64,000 nucleotides of DNA from AP-15 sp963772295 (GCA_963772295.1 CAVYWO010000020.1:930001-994000); one strand, 5' to 3'. Counted from the first letter of the stretch, positions 54,315-63,945 are shown. Notes: a model not told the origin generated them from the letters alone. Program-made: numbers and translations.

Positions 54315-54424
54315 TCGGGCGAAGGGCCCCCCGACGATGTCGACGACCGCCTTGCCGGCCGCACCGGAGCTCCCGCGCCTGGTCGCTGACCGGCACCGAG
54401 TCCAGCCGGCTCGCCGGCATCAAT

Positions 54425-54955
54425 TCATCCAGAGGTACCCTCGGGCGGCCGGCTGTCGGCGGCGGGCGGCGGCTCGGGGGCCGCGATCTCGCGGCTTTCG
54501 GCCTGCGGCGGGTCGCCGAAGCGCAGCCGAATCCGATATTTCTGCCAGGCCCGACGGTAGGCCACCGGGTCGGGGAGCGCGATCGCGGCATTCGACACGG
54601 TCGCGAAGAGCTGGCTTTGCGTCTGCACTGCGGCGCCGACCGCCCCCGCATTCGGCGGATTTCCGGCGAGGGCGCCAAGTGCCAAACCGCCGTCGCCATC
54701 GGCGCCGGTCGGCAGCAGCAGGGTGGCGTCGCTCGGCGCCGGCCGCGCCGCGATCGATAGCGCCGCGGTGGTTCGACCATCGGGGGCGACGAGATCGGCG
54801 CGGCGCAACGCCAGACGGTCGATCGCATCGACCTCGATGGTGTCGGCGACCGCGCCCTTCGGGAAATAGGCGCGGACCGCGCCCGTCGGCAGTGGCGCCG
54901 GGCCGCCGCCGCAGCCGGTCAACAGCGCGAGGATCGCGGCACCGCCGCCGCGCAT
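54425..54955 (-). CDS. Hypothetical lipoprotein
   Basis: 176 aa, ATG 54955. The signal is very short, MRGGGAAILALLTGCGGGPA with lipobox LLTGC. Then an extracytoplasmic domain VRAYFPKGAVADTIEVDAID, RRADLVAPDGRTTAALSIAA and QSQLFATVSNAAIALPDPVA, and a Pro/Ala/Glu-rich tail. No known family. It follows the CtpA-like protease gene by 50 bp on the same strand and may be its partner or substrate adaptor (inference). A longer frame exists upstream but overlaps ctpA. Confidence 0.65.
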   Translation of the reverse strand: MRGGGAAILALLTGCGGGPAPLPTGAVRAYFPKGAVADTIEVDAIDRLALRRADLVAPDGRTTAALSIAARPAPSDATLLLPTGADGDGGLALGALAGNPPNAGAVGAAVQTQSQLFATVSNAAIALPDPVAYRRAWQKYRIRLRFGDPPQAESREIAAPEPPPAADSRPPEGTSG

Positions 54956-55005
54956 GACATTCGGGATGTCATAAATTCCGCCCCGCACGGCGGGCCGCTT
55001 CCCGA

Positions 55006-56316
55006 TCAGCCGGGACGGGTCCGTTGCAGTCCTCGTTGCAGGTAGTCGAGCGCCGCCTGCAACTGGGCGTCGTCGCGGGTGCCGATGACCAAGGACTTGA
55101 TCGGATGATCGAACGGTTCGGGCGCGGTCGGGCCGGTGTTCTTCAGCGCGCCGAAGAGATCGCTTTCGTAGGTGACGAGCGCGTTCGCCACCTGCTCGTT
55201 CTTCGGCAGATTGACGACGACGTCGGGAGCGATTCCGTTGCCTTGGATCGAACGCCCGGAGGGCGTGTAGTAGAGCGCCGTCGTCAGCCGCAGCGCGCCG
55301 TGCCCCTCGATCGGGATGATGGTTTGCACCGAGCCCTTGCCAAAGCTGCGGGTGCCCATCACGGTCGCCCGACGATGGTCCTGCAAGGCGCCGGCGACGA
55401 TTTCGGCAGCCGAGGCCGAAGCGGCGTTGATCAGCACGACCATCGGGGCGCCGGCGACGAGGTCGCCCCGCGCCGGCGCGCGGTAAACGTGGTCGTCCTC
55501 GGGGTTGCGGCCGCGGGTCGTGACCACGGTGCCGCCATCGATCAATTCGCCGGTCACCTCGACGGCGGCGTCGAGCAGACCTCCGGGATTGTTGCGCAAA
55601 TCGAGAACCAGGCCGTTCAATGGGCCATGCGCCTGGGCCTTCAGCTTGGCGATGGCGCGCGCCAGCTCGGACGGGGTTTCTTCGGAAAACGTCGTGATCC
55701 GGACGTAGCCGATCCGGCCGGGTTCGAGCGCCCATTTGACCGAGACGACGTGGATCACGGCGCGGGTGAGGACGATGTCGAATGGCGGCCGGTCGCTGCG
55801 CGCGATGGTCAGGGCCACCCTGCTCCCGGCGGTGCCGCGCAGCCGTTTGACGATCGTCTCGACATCCATCCCGGTCGTTGGCTGGCCGTCGATCTTGACG
55901 ATGCGGTCGCCCGGCTCGATCCCGGCATTGGCGGCCGGCGTTCCCTCGATCGGGGCGATGACTTCCGGCACCCTTCCCTCCAATGTCAGCTCGATGCCGA
56001 TGCCGCCGAACTGGCCGCGGGTGACGGCATTCATCTGCTGATACTGGTCCTGATCCATATAGTCGGAATGCGGGTCGAGCCGGGTCAGCATGCCTTTCAG
56101 CGCATCGGCCGTCAGCTCGTCGCCGCTGACCGGCGCCACGTAGTCGTGTTCGACCTTCTTCGCGACCGCCTGCAACAAGCCGAGGTCGACCGGGTCGTCT
56201 TGCGCCGCGGCGGCGCCGGCGCCGGCGCCGTCGCAGCCGTGCAGCATCACCGTCACGATCAGCGCCGCGGCGCCCATGGCGAGCGTGTGGAGCGAGCGCA
56301 AACGGGCGATGGTCAT
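55006..56316 (-). CDS. S41 C-terminal processing peptidase (CtpA-like)
   Basis: 436 aa, ATG 56316. Signal with lipobox-like MLHGC near residue 27. N-terminal helical part DYVAPVSGDELTADALKGML, PDZ domain about 95-175 (GIGIELTLEGRVPEVIAPIE, GDRIVKIDGQPTTGM), protease core with catalytic Ser in INAASASAAEIVAGALQDHR and Lys in GTRSFGKGSVQTIIPI. The C-terminal extension ends LQAALDYLQRG. Degrades or trims periplasmic proteins, often lytic enzymes with an outer-membrane adaptor lipoprotein; a lipoprotein gene follows. Confidence 0.93.
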   Translation of the reverse strand: MTIARLRSLHTLAMGAAALIVTVMLHGCDGAGAGAAAAQDDPVDLGLLQAVAKKVEHDYVAPVSGDELTADALKGMLTRLDPHSDYMDQDQYQQMNAVTRGQFGGIGIELTLEGRVPEVIAPIEGTPAANAGIEPGDRIVKIDGQPTTGMDVETIVKRLRGTAGSRVALTIARSDRPPFDIVLTRAVIHVVSVKWALEPGRIGYVRITTFSEETPSELARAIAKLKAQAHGPLNGLVLDLRNNPGGLLDAAVEVTGELIDGGTVVTTRGRNPEDDHVYRAPARGDLVAGAPMVVLINAASASAAEIVAGALQDHRRATVMGTRSFGKGSVQTIIPIEGHGALRLTTALYYTPSGRSIQGNGIAPDVVVNLPKNEQVANALVTYESDLFGALKNTGPTAPEPFDHPIKSLVIGTRDDAQLQAALDYLQRGLQRTRPG

Positions 56317-56507
56317 CGTCGTTCCAGCAAGAAAACGGGTACGGGGCAAAGCCGCCGACCGGGCGTTACAAATGTGGCCCTCGGCAGCCGGGCTTCCAGG
56401 GTGCCGGTTGCGCGGTACCGAGCCATCCGCGATCCGGCGCGGCGGCGGCCGGCCCAATCGAGCGGGTAAGGAGGCGGCAAACCCGATGCCCTCGAAGAGT
56501 ACCGCCG
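56317..56507. other. Upstream region of ctpA
   Basis: About 190 bp without a recognised gene, ending at repeat copy B. Confidence 0.4.
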
Positions 56508-56709
56508 CCTCAGGGCCTGACCGGAAACGATGCACACAGTCTCAATAACTTATCCGCGACCCCAGCGTCGGTGCCATGTCGCATCACCCCCACCCCGGCC
56601 CCCATCGAGGGGGCGGGAGCGCGCTGCAAGGCCCTCCCCCTTGATGGGGGAGGGTTTGGGAGGGGGTGAAGTGACTGATTCAATTTAATTCATTGTCGGT
56701 CGAGATCTC
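56508..56709 (+). repeat. Dispersed 200-bp repeat, copy B
   Basis: Nearly identical to 28054-28261 and in the same orientation, ending GGTCGAGATCTC six bases before the hslO stop. The copies are 28 kb apart. A recombination between them would delete everything from ettA to ctpA. Confidence 0.85.
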
Positions 56710-56715
56710 CGGCGT

Positions 56716-57636
56716 TCATGCGGGAAGCAGCCGGCCGAAATCGGCCGCGTTGAAATCGTAGCGTCGGTTGCAGAATTCACAGGTCACGGTAACGACGCGT
56801 TCGCTGCGCATTTCGTCGAGCTCGTCGGGCGGGAAGGCGCGCAGGATCGTCTCGATCCGCGCGCGCGAGCAGCGGCAGCGCGCTTCGAGCGAATAGGTGT
56901 TGTAGACCCGCACCCCATGCTGATGGAACAGACGGTACAGGAGGCGGCGCGGCGGCAGCAGCGGGTCGGTCAGCTCCGCTTGCGTCGCCGAGCTCATCAG
57001 CACCATCCCCCGTCGCCATTCGTCCTCGACATCGTCGGCGATCGGCCCGTACCCGCCCTCGGGCGGGACCCGCTGCAGCATCAGCCCGCCGGCGCGCCAG
57101 GTGCGGCCTTCTCCGACCCGGCCGACCGCGAGCTTGATCCCGGCCTGCAATTGCTCCGATTGGCGGAAATAGTGGCCGGCGCATTCGGCGAGGGTGTCGC
57201 CGGAGAGTTCGACGATGCCCTGATAGCGATCGCTGTGCTCGCCCTGGTCGACGGTGAAGGCGATATGGCCGGCGCCGAGAAGGTCGGGGACCGACGCGCC
57301 GGCCTCGGGCGGGGCCAGGGCGAGCTTTGCCGTGTCGTATTGCGCATAGCCGCGCACCGCGCCCGCGGTCGAGACATCGGCGACCATCAGCCGAATGGCG
57401 CCGTCGCCCTTGGTCTGCAGCGTAAAGACCCCGTCATATTTGAGCGCGCCGGCCAGTACCACCGCGAGCGTGATCGCCTCGCCGAGCAGCACCGCGACCA
57501 CATCGGGATAATCGTGCCGGGTCAGGATGCGGTCGAGCGCCGGGCCGAGCCGCACCAGGCGGCCGCGCAGCGCAAACGGATCGATCTGAAAGGGCTGGAC
57601 GAGATCGTCGGGCCAGCCTTCGGGCGGGGGGGTCAA
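56716..57636 (-). CDS. hslO: Redox-regulated chaperone Hsp33 (HslO)
   Basis: 306 aa. N-terminal fold with EAITLAVVLAGALKYDGVFT and LQTKGDGAIRLMVADVSTAG, centre FTVDQGEHSDRYQGIVELSG, linker, and the C-terminal redox switch: CxC in LEARCRCSRARIETILRAF and CxxC in TVTCEFCNRRYDF, which bind zinc when reduced and open on oxidation. It prevents aggregation during oxidative stress. Last gene of argD-argF-hslO, 43 bp after argF. Confidence 0.95.
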   Translation of the reverse strand: MTPPPEGWPDDLVQPFQIDPFALRGRLVRLGPALDRILTRHDYPDVVAVLLGEAITLAVVLAGALKYDGVFTLQTKGDGAIRLMVADVSTAGAVRGYAQYDTAKLALAPPEAGASVPDLLGAGHIAFTVDQGEHSDRYQGIVELSGDTLAECAGHYFRQSEQLQAGIKLAVGRVGEGRTWRAGGLMLQRVPPEGGYGPIADDVEDEWRRGMVLMSSATQAELTDPLLPPRRLLYRLFHQHGVRVYNTYSLEARCRCSRARIETILRAFPPDELDEMRSERVVTVTCEFCNRRYDFNAADFGRLLPA

Positions 57637-57679
57637 TCGGGCGCGCTCCGCTCGGCCGGCATCATCATATCATCGCGGA

Positions 57680-58627
57680 TCAACCGAGGCACCAGGCGAG
57701 GATGCCCTTTTGCGCGTGCAGCCGGTTCTCGGCCTCGTCCCAAACCGCCGATTGCGGTCCGTCGACAACCCCTGCCGTGACCTCTTCGCCGCGCTTGACC
57801 GGCAGGCAGTGCATGAAGATCGCATCCGGCTTGGCCCAGGCCATCAGCGCCTCGTCGACCCGGTAGGGAGCCAGGAGATCGTGTCGGTTGACGCCCGCCT
57901 GCGCGCCCATCGAGAGCCAGGTATCGGTAACGACGCAATCGGCGCCGGCGACGGCTTGGCGCGGCTCGGTCATGAGCTCGATCTGGCCGCCCTCAACTCG
58001 GGCCCAGTCGAGAAGGTGCGGCGCCGGCCGCAGCTGCGGCGGGCAGGCGAGGCGAAGGGCAAAGCCGAACCTGACCGCAGCGTGGATCCAACTCGTGGCG
58101 ACGTTGTTGCCGTCGCCGCTCCAGGCCACGACCTTGCCGGCGACCGGCCCCTTCTTTTCCTGAAGGGTCATCACATCGGCCATCAGCTGGCAGGGGTGCG
58201 AGGCGTCGGTCAGCCCGTTGATCACCGGGACGCTCGCATGGCAGGCCAGGTCGTCGAGCTTTTGCGGGCGGTTGGTGCGAATCATGATGGCGTCGACATA
58301 GCGCGATAAGACGCGCGCCGTGTCGGCCACGGTCTCGCCGCGACCCAATTGACTGTCGGCGGTGTTGAGAACGACCGTATCGCCGCCCAATTGGCGCATC
58401 GCCATCTCGAACGACACGCGGGTCCGCGTCGACGGCTTTTCGAAAATCATCGCCAGGGTCTTGCCGGCGAGCGGCCGGTCTTGCCGGCCGTTCTTATAGG
58501 CGAAACCCAGATCGAGGATGCCGCGCAAGAGGCCGCTGTCGAACCGGTCGAGATCGAGAAAATGGCGCGGCGCCGGAAGCGGCGTCTGCCGTCGCTCGGC
58601 GCGGGCGATGCGGGCTACGCCGACCAT
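57680..58627 (-). CDS. argF: Ornithine carbamoyltransferase ArgF
   Basis: 315 aa, ATG 58627, overlapping the argD stop by 13 bp. Carbamoyl-phosphate motif EKPSTRTRVSFEMAMRQLGG near residue 60, DTARVLSRYVDAIMIRT, the TDASHPCQLMADVMTLQEKK site, AWSGDGNNVATSWIHAA, and the ornithine motifs VTDTWLSMG and FMHCLPVKRGEEV. Makes citrulline from ornithine in arginine synthesis. Coupled to argD. Confidence 0.96.
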   Translation of the reverse strand: MVGVARIARAERRQTPLPAPRHFLDLDRFDSGLLRGILDLGFAYKNGRQDRPLAGKTLAMIFEKPSTRTRVSFEMAMRQLGGDTVVLNTADSQLGRGETVADTARVLSRYVDAIMIRTNRPQKLDDLACHASVPVINGLTDASHPCQLMADVMTLQEKKGPVAGKVVAWSGDGNNVATSWIHAAVRFGFALRLACPPQLRPAPHLLDWARVEGGQIELMTEPRQAVAGADCVVTDTWLSMGAQAGVNRHDLLAPYRVDEALMAWAKPDAIFMHCLPVKRGEEVTAGVVDGPQSAVWDEAENRLHAQKGILAWCLG

Positions 58628-59787
58628 GTGCTCGCGACCTTGTCGATGATGCCGACCGCTGCGCCGATCTCCGCCTCGCTGACGATAAGCGGCGGCAGGA
58701 TGCGCAGCACATTCTCGCCGGCGGTCAGGGTCAACAGCCCATTCTCGCGCAGCCGGGCGACAAAATCGGCGGCCGGGACGACGCAGCGGATGCCGAGCAG
58801 CAGGCCGGCGCCGCGCACCTCGGCGAAGAGCTTCGGATAGGTCGCGACGAGATCGGCGAGCCGGCCGCGCAACAGCCGCCCCATGGCCTCGACCCGGGCG
58901 AAAAACCCGGGTTCGAGCATGACGTCGAGCACCGCATTGCCGGCGGCGACCGCCAGGGGGTTGCCGCCGAAGGTCGAACCGTGCGTGCCCGGGCCCATGC
59001 CGCAGGCGGCGCGCTCGGTGGCGAGGCAGGCGCCGATCGGGAAGCCGCCGCCCAAGGCCTTGGCGATCGCCATCACGTCGGGCGCCACCCCTTCCCATTC
59101 ATGGGCGAAGAGCCTGCCGGTCCGTCCCATCCCGCTCTGCACCTCGTCGTAGACGAGCAGCAGGCCGAACTCGTCGACGATCTCGCGCAGGCCCTTCAGA
59201 TAGCCCGCGGGCGCCGCGCGCACGCCGCCCTCGCCCTGCACCGGCTCGACCATGATCGCCGCCGTCTCGGTGCCGAGCGCGGCGCGCATCTCGTTCAAAT
59301 TGCCGAAGGCGACGTGGTCGAAGCCCTCCATCGGCGGCCCGAAGCCCTTCAGATAGGCCTGGTTGCCGGCGGCGGCGAGGGTGGCGAAGGTGCGGCCGTG
59401 GAATGAGCCCTCGCAGCCGATGACCCGCCAGCGCTCGGGGTGACCGGTCTCGCTTTGGTACTTGCGCGCCACTTTGAGCGCCAATTCGCAGGCTTCGGCG
59501 CCGGAATTTCCGAAAAACACGGTGTCGGCAAAGCTGTGGTCGACGAGGCGCTGCGCCAGCCGCTCCTGGCCCGGGATGTGGAACATGTTCGAGACGTGCC
59601 AGAGGCGCTTGGCCTGTTCGGTGACGGCGGCGACGAGATGCGGATGGCAATGGCCGAGCCCGGTAACGCCAATGCCGCTGGTGAAATCGAGAAATTCGCG
59701 CCCGTCGACGGCAACGAGCCGGCAGCCCTCGCCATGGTCGGCGGCGACGTCCCACCGGCCATAGGTCGGCATAACGGGTGTGATCAC
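58615..59787 (-). CDS. argD: Acetylornithine/N-succinyldiaminopimelate aminotransferase ArgD
   Basis: 390 aa. Class III aminotransferase: FTSGIGVTGLGHCHPHLVAA, SGAEACELALKVAR, HGRTFATLAAAGNQAYL, MVEPVQGEGGVRAAPAGYLK, LLVYDEVQSGMGRTGRLFAH with the PLP Asp, and the Schiff-base Lys in MAIAKALGGGFPIGA. Transaminates N-acetylglutamate semialdehyde in arginine synthesis, and often the lysine pathway too. First gene of the argD-argF-hslO unit. Confidence 0.96.
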   Translation of the reverse strand: MITPVMPTYGRWDVAADHGEGCRLVAVDGREFLDFTSGIGVTGLGHCHPHLVAAVTEQAKRLWHVSNMFHIPGQERLAQRLVDHSFADTVFFGNSGAEACELALKVARKYQSETGHPERWRVIGCEGSFHGRTFATLAAAGNQAYLKGFGPPMEGFDHVAFGNLNEMRAALGTETAAIMVEPVQGEGGVRAAPAGYLKGLREIVDEFGLLLVYDEVQSGMGRTGRLFAHEWEGVAPDVMAIAKALGGGFPIGACLATERAACGMGPGTHGSTFGGNPLAVAAGNAVLDVMLEPGFFARVEAMGRLLRGRLADLVATYPKLFAEVRGAGLLLGIRCVVPAADFVARLRENGLLTLTAGENVLRILPPLIVSEAEIGAAVGIIDKVASTWSA

Positions 59788-60106
59788 GGGATCTCTCCTG
59801 CGCGATTGTTGCGGAAACTTGAGGCCGGAGCGCGCCTATCGTCGTCGCCGACGGGCCGGCGCCGCCACCCTCCCGCAGACCCGGTGCACACCGTCCGGAC
59901 CGCGCATCCTCGCTCTCCTTACCAAGCTGCGGCCGGCCGTTGCGGCTCGCCCATCGAGCAGGAAAGCCGCGGAGTATGGTGAGGCCAGGCGGCGCTGTCA
60001 ATTCGCCGTCCCCGCCTTTACCGCAACCGCCGCGGGGGTGGGTCTTGCAGTGCCTCTGGGAGGCACTACTTACATGTAGTTGACCAATTGGCTACGCAAT
60101 GCTGCG
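59788..60106. other. Region between argD and the toxin-antitoxin pair
   Basis: No gene or RNA recognised. It should contain the divergent promoters of argD and of the antitoxin. The short inverted repeat GTGCCTCTGGGAGGCAC near 60049-60065 lies about 45 bp before the antitoxin ATG and may be its operator. Confidence 0.4.
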
Positions 60107-60349
60107 ATGGGTCTGCCTGTCTCAATTCGCCTCGACGACGACGTGCGCGACGAGCTCGAGGCGCAGGCGAAGTCGCGCGGCATCGGTCTCGCGACCTTGC
60201 TGCGCGATCTTGCCACAGCGGCCGCGCGCGAGGCGCGGCGAACCCGCATCCGTGAGGCCAGCGCGGCGATCGGCGCCCGCGTCGCGACCTCGCCGGAAGG
60301 GCGGGCCTTCTACGAGGATTGGGGCACGTCGCACGACGATGCCGACTGA
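60107..60349 (+). CDS. Ribbon-helix-helix antitoxin of a MazEF-like pair
   Basis: 80 aa, ATG 60107; TTG 60080 in frame gives nine more residues. N-terminus GLPVSIRLDDDVRDELEAQA and KSRGIGLATLLRDLATAAAR fit a CopG/MetJ ribbon-helix-helix DNA-binding domain. The acidic C-terminus GRAFYEDWGTSHDD is the likely toxin-binding tail. It overlaps the toxin gene by 11 bp. Such antitoxins repress their own operon and block the toxin. Confidence 0.8.
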   Translation: MGLPVSIRLDDDVRDELEAQAKSRGIGLATLLRDLATAAAREARRTRIREASAAIGARVATSPEGRAFYEDWGTSHDDAD

Positions 60350-60716
60350 GAACGCGCCGCTCGTACTGCACGCGGGGCAGATCGTGGTCGCCGACTGGCG
60401 CGGTGATGCGATGTCGAAGGAACCGAACAAGTTGCGCCCAGCGGTCGTGGTGGAAGAGGACGGGCTTTTCGCGCCGGCTTATCCGAACGCCATCCTGGTG
60501 CCGCTGACCGAGGATGCCGCCTTGGCGATCCCGGACCTCTCGGTGGCGATCGTGCCGAGCGCGGAGAATGGCTGCAGCAAGCCGTGCTGGGCGGTGTCGC
60601 ATCTGGTGGCGACCACTTCGAAGGCGCGCCTGCGCGCCACACCGTCGCGCATAACCCGGGAGCAGCTTGCCACGATCCGCCACCAGATCGCCCTCGCCAT
60701 CGGGTTAGACCGCTGA
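60339..60716 (+). CDS. MazF/PemK-family endoribonuclease toxin
   Basis: 125 aa, ATG 60339 within the end of the antitoxin gene. PemK/MazF fold: GQIVVADWRGDAMSKEPNKL with the RPAVVVEEDGLF strand next, NAILVPLTEDAAL, and the SHLVATTSKARLRATPSRIT region with catalytic Ser/Thr and Arg. Cuts mRNA at short motifs; target unknown. Antitoxin-first order is normal for this family. Confidence 0.85.
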   Translation: MPTENAPLVLHAGQIVVADWRGDAMSKEPNKLRPAVVVEEDGLFAPAYPNAILVPLTEDAALAIPDLSVAIVPSAENGCSKPCWAVSHLVATTSKARLRATPSRITREQLATIRHQIALAIGLDR

Positions 60717-60983
60717 GGTCGTTTGCCGAGCAGGCGACGCAACTCGGTCGTTCAGCACCGATCGGCTTGCCGGCTGCGGCGCCCCCGGGTCCGCGCTCTG
60801 CGCGGCCCGAGGGTAAACTCCGCGCGGACCCGGGGGCGGCACCCCGGAATGCCCCCCCTTTAGCGGCATTTCCCGCAAGGCCGCCTCTGGAAGCGGAAAG
60901 GGCAAACTCTTCGTGACTATTCATGAAATTGTGTGAACGCCCCAGGGAGACATCACGGTGGGCGATTTCACGTCATCGCCGAG
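60717..60983. other. Gene-free stretch with a GC palindrome
   Basis: GCCCCCGGGTCCGCG (60780-60794) and CGCGGACCCGGGGGC (near 60823-60837) form a long inverted repeat with a 28-bp loop. A similar segment occurs near 40705-40740. No gene. Confidence 0.5.
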
Positions 60984-61775
60984 CTATGGGCGGTCGGCAT
61001 AGTAGCGGCTGGCGGCGGCGATTTCGTCCGGCGTCATTCCCCGGGCGACGTTGCGCATCTGTTCGCCAATGTCGTTGTGCCGGGCACCGGAGGCGAAAGC
61101 CGCGAGTTGGGCGTGCAGATAGACGACGGGCTGTCCCGCGAGCCAAGCGGCACCGGGCTTGCCGGCAAGGTCGCCGTGACAGGCCCCGCACGGCGCGATC
61201 CCGCGCATCGGCGCGCCATTCGTGACGATGCGCGGCGGCAGGTCGGTTCTGGGGGGACGGCCGGAGGTGCGCGGCAAGGAGGCGTAGTAAGCGGCGAGAT
61301 CGCGCATATTCGCGTCGGTGAGATTGGCCACCAGCGGGGCCATGACCGCGCTGGCGCGCGCGCCCGTCTTGAAATCGACGAGTTCCTTGTAGATCGCGAA
61401 CGGATATTGACCGGCAAGATTGGGTATGTCGGCTCGGCTCAAACCGCGGGCGCCGTGGCACATGGTGCAGCGCAGCGCCAAGGTTGCGCCGCGCCCGATC
61501 GATTCCGCGCCGGCGGCGCCCAGCATCCGCGGGGCGATTTCGACGCGCGTCGTCGGGTAATCGGCTTTGACGATCTGCGGTCCGGAAGGCGCGCTGCGAA
61601 CGAGACCCGCGGCACTGCAGATCGCGTCCCAGATCCCGTGAAACCGCTCGCCCTGCTGTTGCAACGGCAGCCAGGCAAAGCCGGCGATGGCCGCGACGAT
61701 GGCGATCGCCGCGGTGATCCCGACGCTAAGGGTGAACCATGGATTGCGCAGCGAGGCGACCCTGTCGCCGCTCAT
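60984..61775 (-). CDS. Diheme cytochrome c (c4-type) of an oxidase cluster
   Basis: 263 aa, ATG 61775. One N-terminal membrane anchor (LSVGITAAIAIVAAIAGFAW). Two c-type heme sites: RCTMCHGARGLSRADIPNLA (about residue 105) and PCGACHGDLAGKPGAAWLAG (about 200), each with a following Met as likely axial ligand (SAVMAPLVANLTDANM, GMTPDEIAAASRYY). It probably delivers electrons to the ba3-type oxidase encoded just upstream, with which it overlaps by four bases. Confidence 0.88.
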   Translation of the reverse strand: MSGDRVASLRNPWFTLSVGITAAIAIVAAIAGFAWLPLQQQGERFHGIWDAICSAAGLVRSAPSGPQIVKADYPTTRVEIAPRMLGAAGAESIGRGATLALRCTMCHGARGLSRADIPNLAGQYPFAIYKELVDFKTGARASAVMAPLVANLTDANMRDLAAYYASLPRTSGRPPRTDLPPRIVTNGAPMRGIAPCGACHGDLAGKPGAAWLAGQPVVYLHAQLAAFASGARHNDIGEQMRNVARGMTPDEIAAASRYYADRP

Positions 61776-63393
61776 CGCCGCGCTCCGACCGTGACGGCCG
61801 GAACCGCGGTGCCCGGCGTCGCCAGCAGATGCGCGATCGGAAAGCCGTAATTGACGACGGTCAGACCGACCATCAGACCGAGCCACAGACCGAAGCCGTT
61901 GAGTGCCGCCGGCAACGAGCGCGGCGGATGCACGGCGACGCTGAAGCGGTAGGTCGCCGGTGCCGCCCGCGCGGCCGTCTGTCCGCGCGCCAGCACGGCA
62001 AGGAACAGGACGCCCGACAGCACGAGGATCGCCCCGCCGATGACCGACATCGTCACCGATGCCGCCTGCGCGGCGATCGCCGGGTCGCTGTAGTCGTAGA
62101 ACGCCATCCGCCGCGGCATGCCGAGAATGCCGACATAGTGCCACGGGAAGGTCAGCACGATCATGCCGACGAACCACGTCCACAGCTGGGCGCGCATCAG
62201 CGCGAAGCTATCGAGCGGGCGCCCGGTGAGATGCGGCCAGATGTCGTAGGCGATGACGAAATACATAATGACGATCGCACCGGCGAAGATCAGATGGAAA
62301 TGGCCGGTGGTTATCCACTGCGTGTTGTGGACGGTGGCGTTGAGCTGATAGCTCATGTTGATGAGCCCGCCGGCGCCCCCGAACCCGAGCATGACAAAGG
62401 ACAGGGCGGCCCCGAGCATCACCGGGTTGCGCCACGGCAGCGCCGTCATCCCAAGACACCTTTGCCGCCGCGCCGCCGCCCGGCAATCTCGACCGAGGCG
62501 CAGATCGTGAACACGGTGAGCAAAGTCGGCAGCGCGACGAAGGCGGTGAACACCGAATGCAGGTATTTGAAACCGGCGCCGACCTGCGGATCCTCGAAGG
62601 CGTGATGGATGCCGATCGGCATCGCGACGACGAGAAACAGGATGAAGGCGATCCGTCCCATCCTGTCGCTGAACAGCCGGCCGCCGATCGCCCGCGGCAC
62701 GATCGTGTAATAGGCGATGTAGGTCGGCATCAGCCAGAAATAGACGATCGCGTGCAAGGTCCAGGAAAAGAAGACGCGCGCCAGCCCGGCGTCGATCGTG
62801 CTGCGCAGTCCAAGCGCCACCGGGATGATCTGGAACAGCAATTCGAGCGCCGCGCCGACCGCGGTCCAGCCCCAGAGATAGGCGCCGGCGACCGTGGCGA
62901 ACATCGGGAAGGGAACCGGGGCGCCGGGATTGTCCCGCTTCCAGCCGTACAGGTTCACGGCCATCAGCGCGACCCACACCCACGAGCCGACGACCACGAG
63001 GACAATCCCTATATAATAGAACGGGTTGCCGATCAGCGGCGGGTAGAAGGTGTAGAGCACCGAGGCCCGTCCGAGTGCCACCGGGACGATCGCCGCGACC
63101 GTGCCGACGACGACGAGCGCCAACCCGATCCAGGCCCAGGGCCGCCCGATCAGCGGTCGGGACAGCGCATTCTCGGTCACGAAGTAGCCGAACCCCATGG
63201 CCACGAGGGTCGGAAATACATAGGCCATCGTGGTGCCGTGGGCGGTGACCGAGCGGTAGTACCATTCCGGATTGCCGATCCAGCCAGAGAGGGGCTGCGG
63301 ACGAACATCTGCCACTCGCCGAGCAGCAGCGCCACGCCAAAGCCGGCAAAGGCGAACCAGAAATGGGCGAGGACCAGCCGCCTGCTATTCCAC
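61772..63393 (-). pseudogene. Heme-copper oxidase subunit I, ba3/B type, two frameshifts
   Basis: GTG 63393 overlaps the subunit II stop. Frame 1: LVLAHFWFAFAGFGVALLLG, then EWQMFVRSP. Frame 2: LSGWIGNPEWYYRSVTAHGT with low-spin heme His, LHAIVYFWLMPTYIAYY with the CuB His, IHHAFEDPQVGAGFKYLHSV with the CuB His pair. Frame 3: MTALPWRNPVML and ITTGHFHLIFAGAIVIMYFV with the heme His pair, to the end. Correcting one C in AGCCCCTCTC near 63285 and one G in TTGGGATGACG near 62449 restores one protein of about 540 aa. Both are homopolymer indels in an otherwise well conserved core enzyme, so read errors are likely. The enzyme reduces oxygen and pumps protons. Confidence 0.88.
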
Positions 63394-63945
63394 ACAGCTC
63401 GGTCTCGGCCGCTGTGCCGCCAGGCGCGCGAACGCAACCTTGTCGACGATCTTGACCCGGCCCCACATGCCCTCGTGGCCCATGCTGCAGAACTCGTGGC
63501 ACGGCATCAGGCGTTCGCCGGGCGTCTCGAACCGCGCCTTGAGACTGGAGACGTAGCCGGGGACCAGCATCAGATTGACGTTGGTCCCGGTGATCAGAAA
63601 GCCGTGCACCACGTCGGCGCTGGTGGCGCGGAACGTGATCGGGGTGTCGGTCGGTACCACGATGCAGGACGGCGTGAAGGAATATTGCTGGCCGATGGCG
63701 CGCACGGTGACCGAGCCGTCGGGCTCGACCGCGCTGCCGAGATTGCCTTCGATGAATTCCCCGGCGAGGTGCAGGCTGCGCGGGTCGACGGTCTCGACGC
63801 GGCCCTGCGGCATGGCCGCCAGATGCAGCGCCGCGAAGGTCGCTATCGCCACGAGCAGCACCAGGACCGCGACCGCGACCGCGGCCCAGCGGCGTTCGAC
63901 CCGCTCACCGCTGTCGTCCGGGAGAGAGGGCGTGGGTTCCGTCAT
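63385..63945 (-). CDS. Cytochrome c oxidase subunit II, ba3 type (CuA)
   Basis: 186 aa, ATG 63945. One N-terminal membrane helix (WAAVAVAVLVLLVAIATFAA), then the cupredoxin domain with His in TSADVVHGFLITGTNVNLML and the CuA motif MPCHEFCSMGHEGMWG (Cys, Glu, Cys, His, Met). Accepts electrons from cytochrome c for subunit I. ATG overlaps the stop of the partial gene upstream; its own stop overlaps the subunit I start. Confidence 0.94.
   Translation of the reverse strand: MTEPTPSLPDDSGERVERRWAAVAVAVLVLLVAIATFAALHLAAMPQGRVETVDPRSLHLAGEFIEGNLGSAVEPDGSVTVRAIGQQYSFTPSCIVVPTDTPITFRATSADVVHGFLITGTNVNLMLVPGYVSSLKARFETPGERLMPCHEFCSMGHEGMWGRVKIVDKVAFARLAAQRPRPSCVE

Noticed and set aside
54425..55735. 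A 436-codon minus-strand frame overlapping ctpA
   Set aside because: Only its last 176 codons, after ATG 54955, look like a protein (lipoprotein); the rest lies inside ctpA in another frame.
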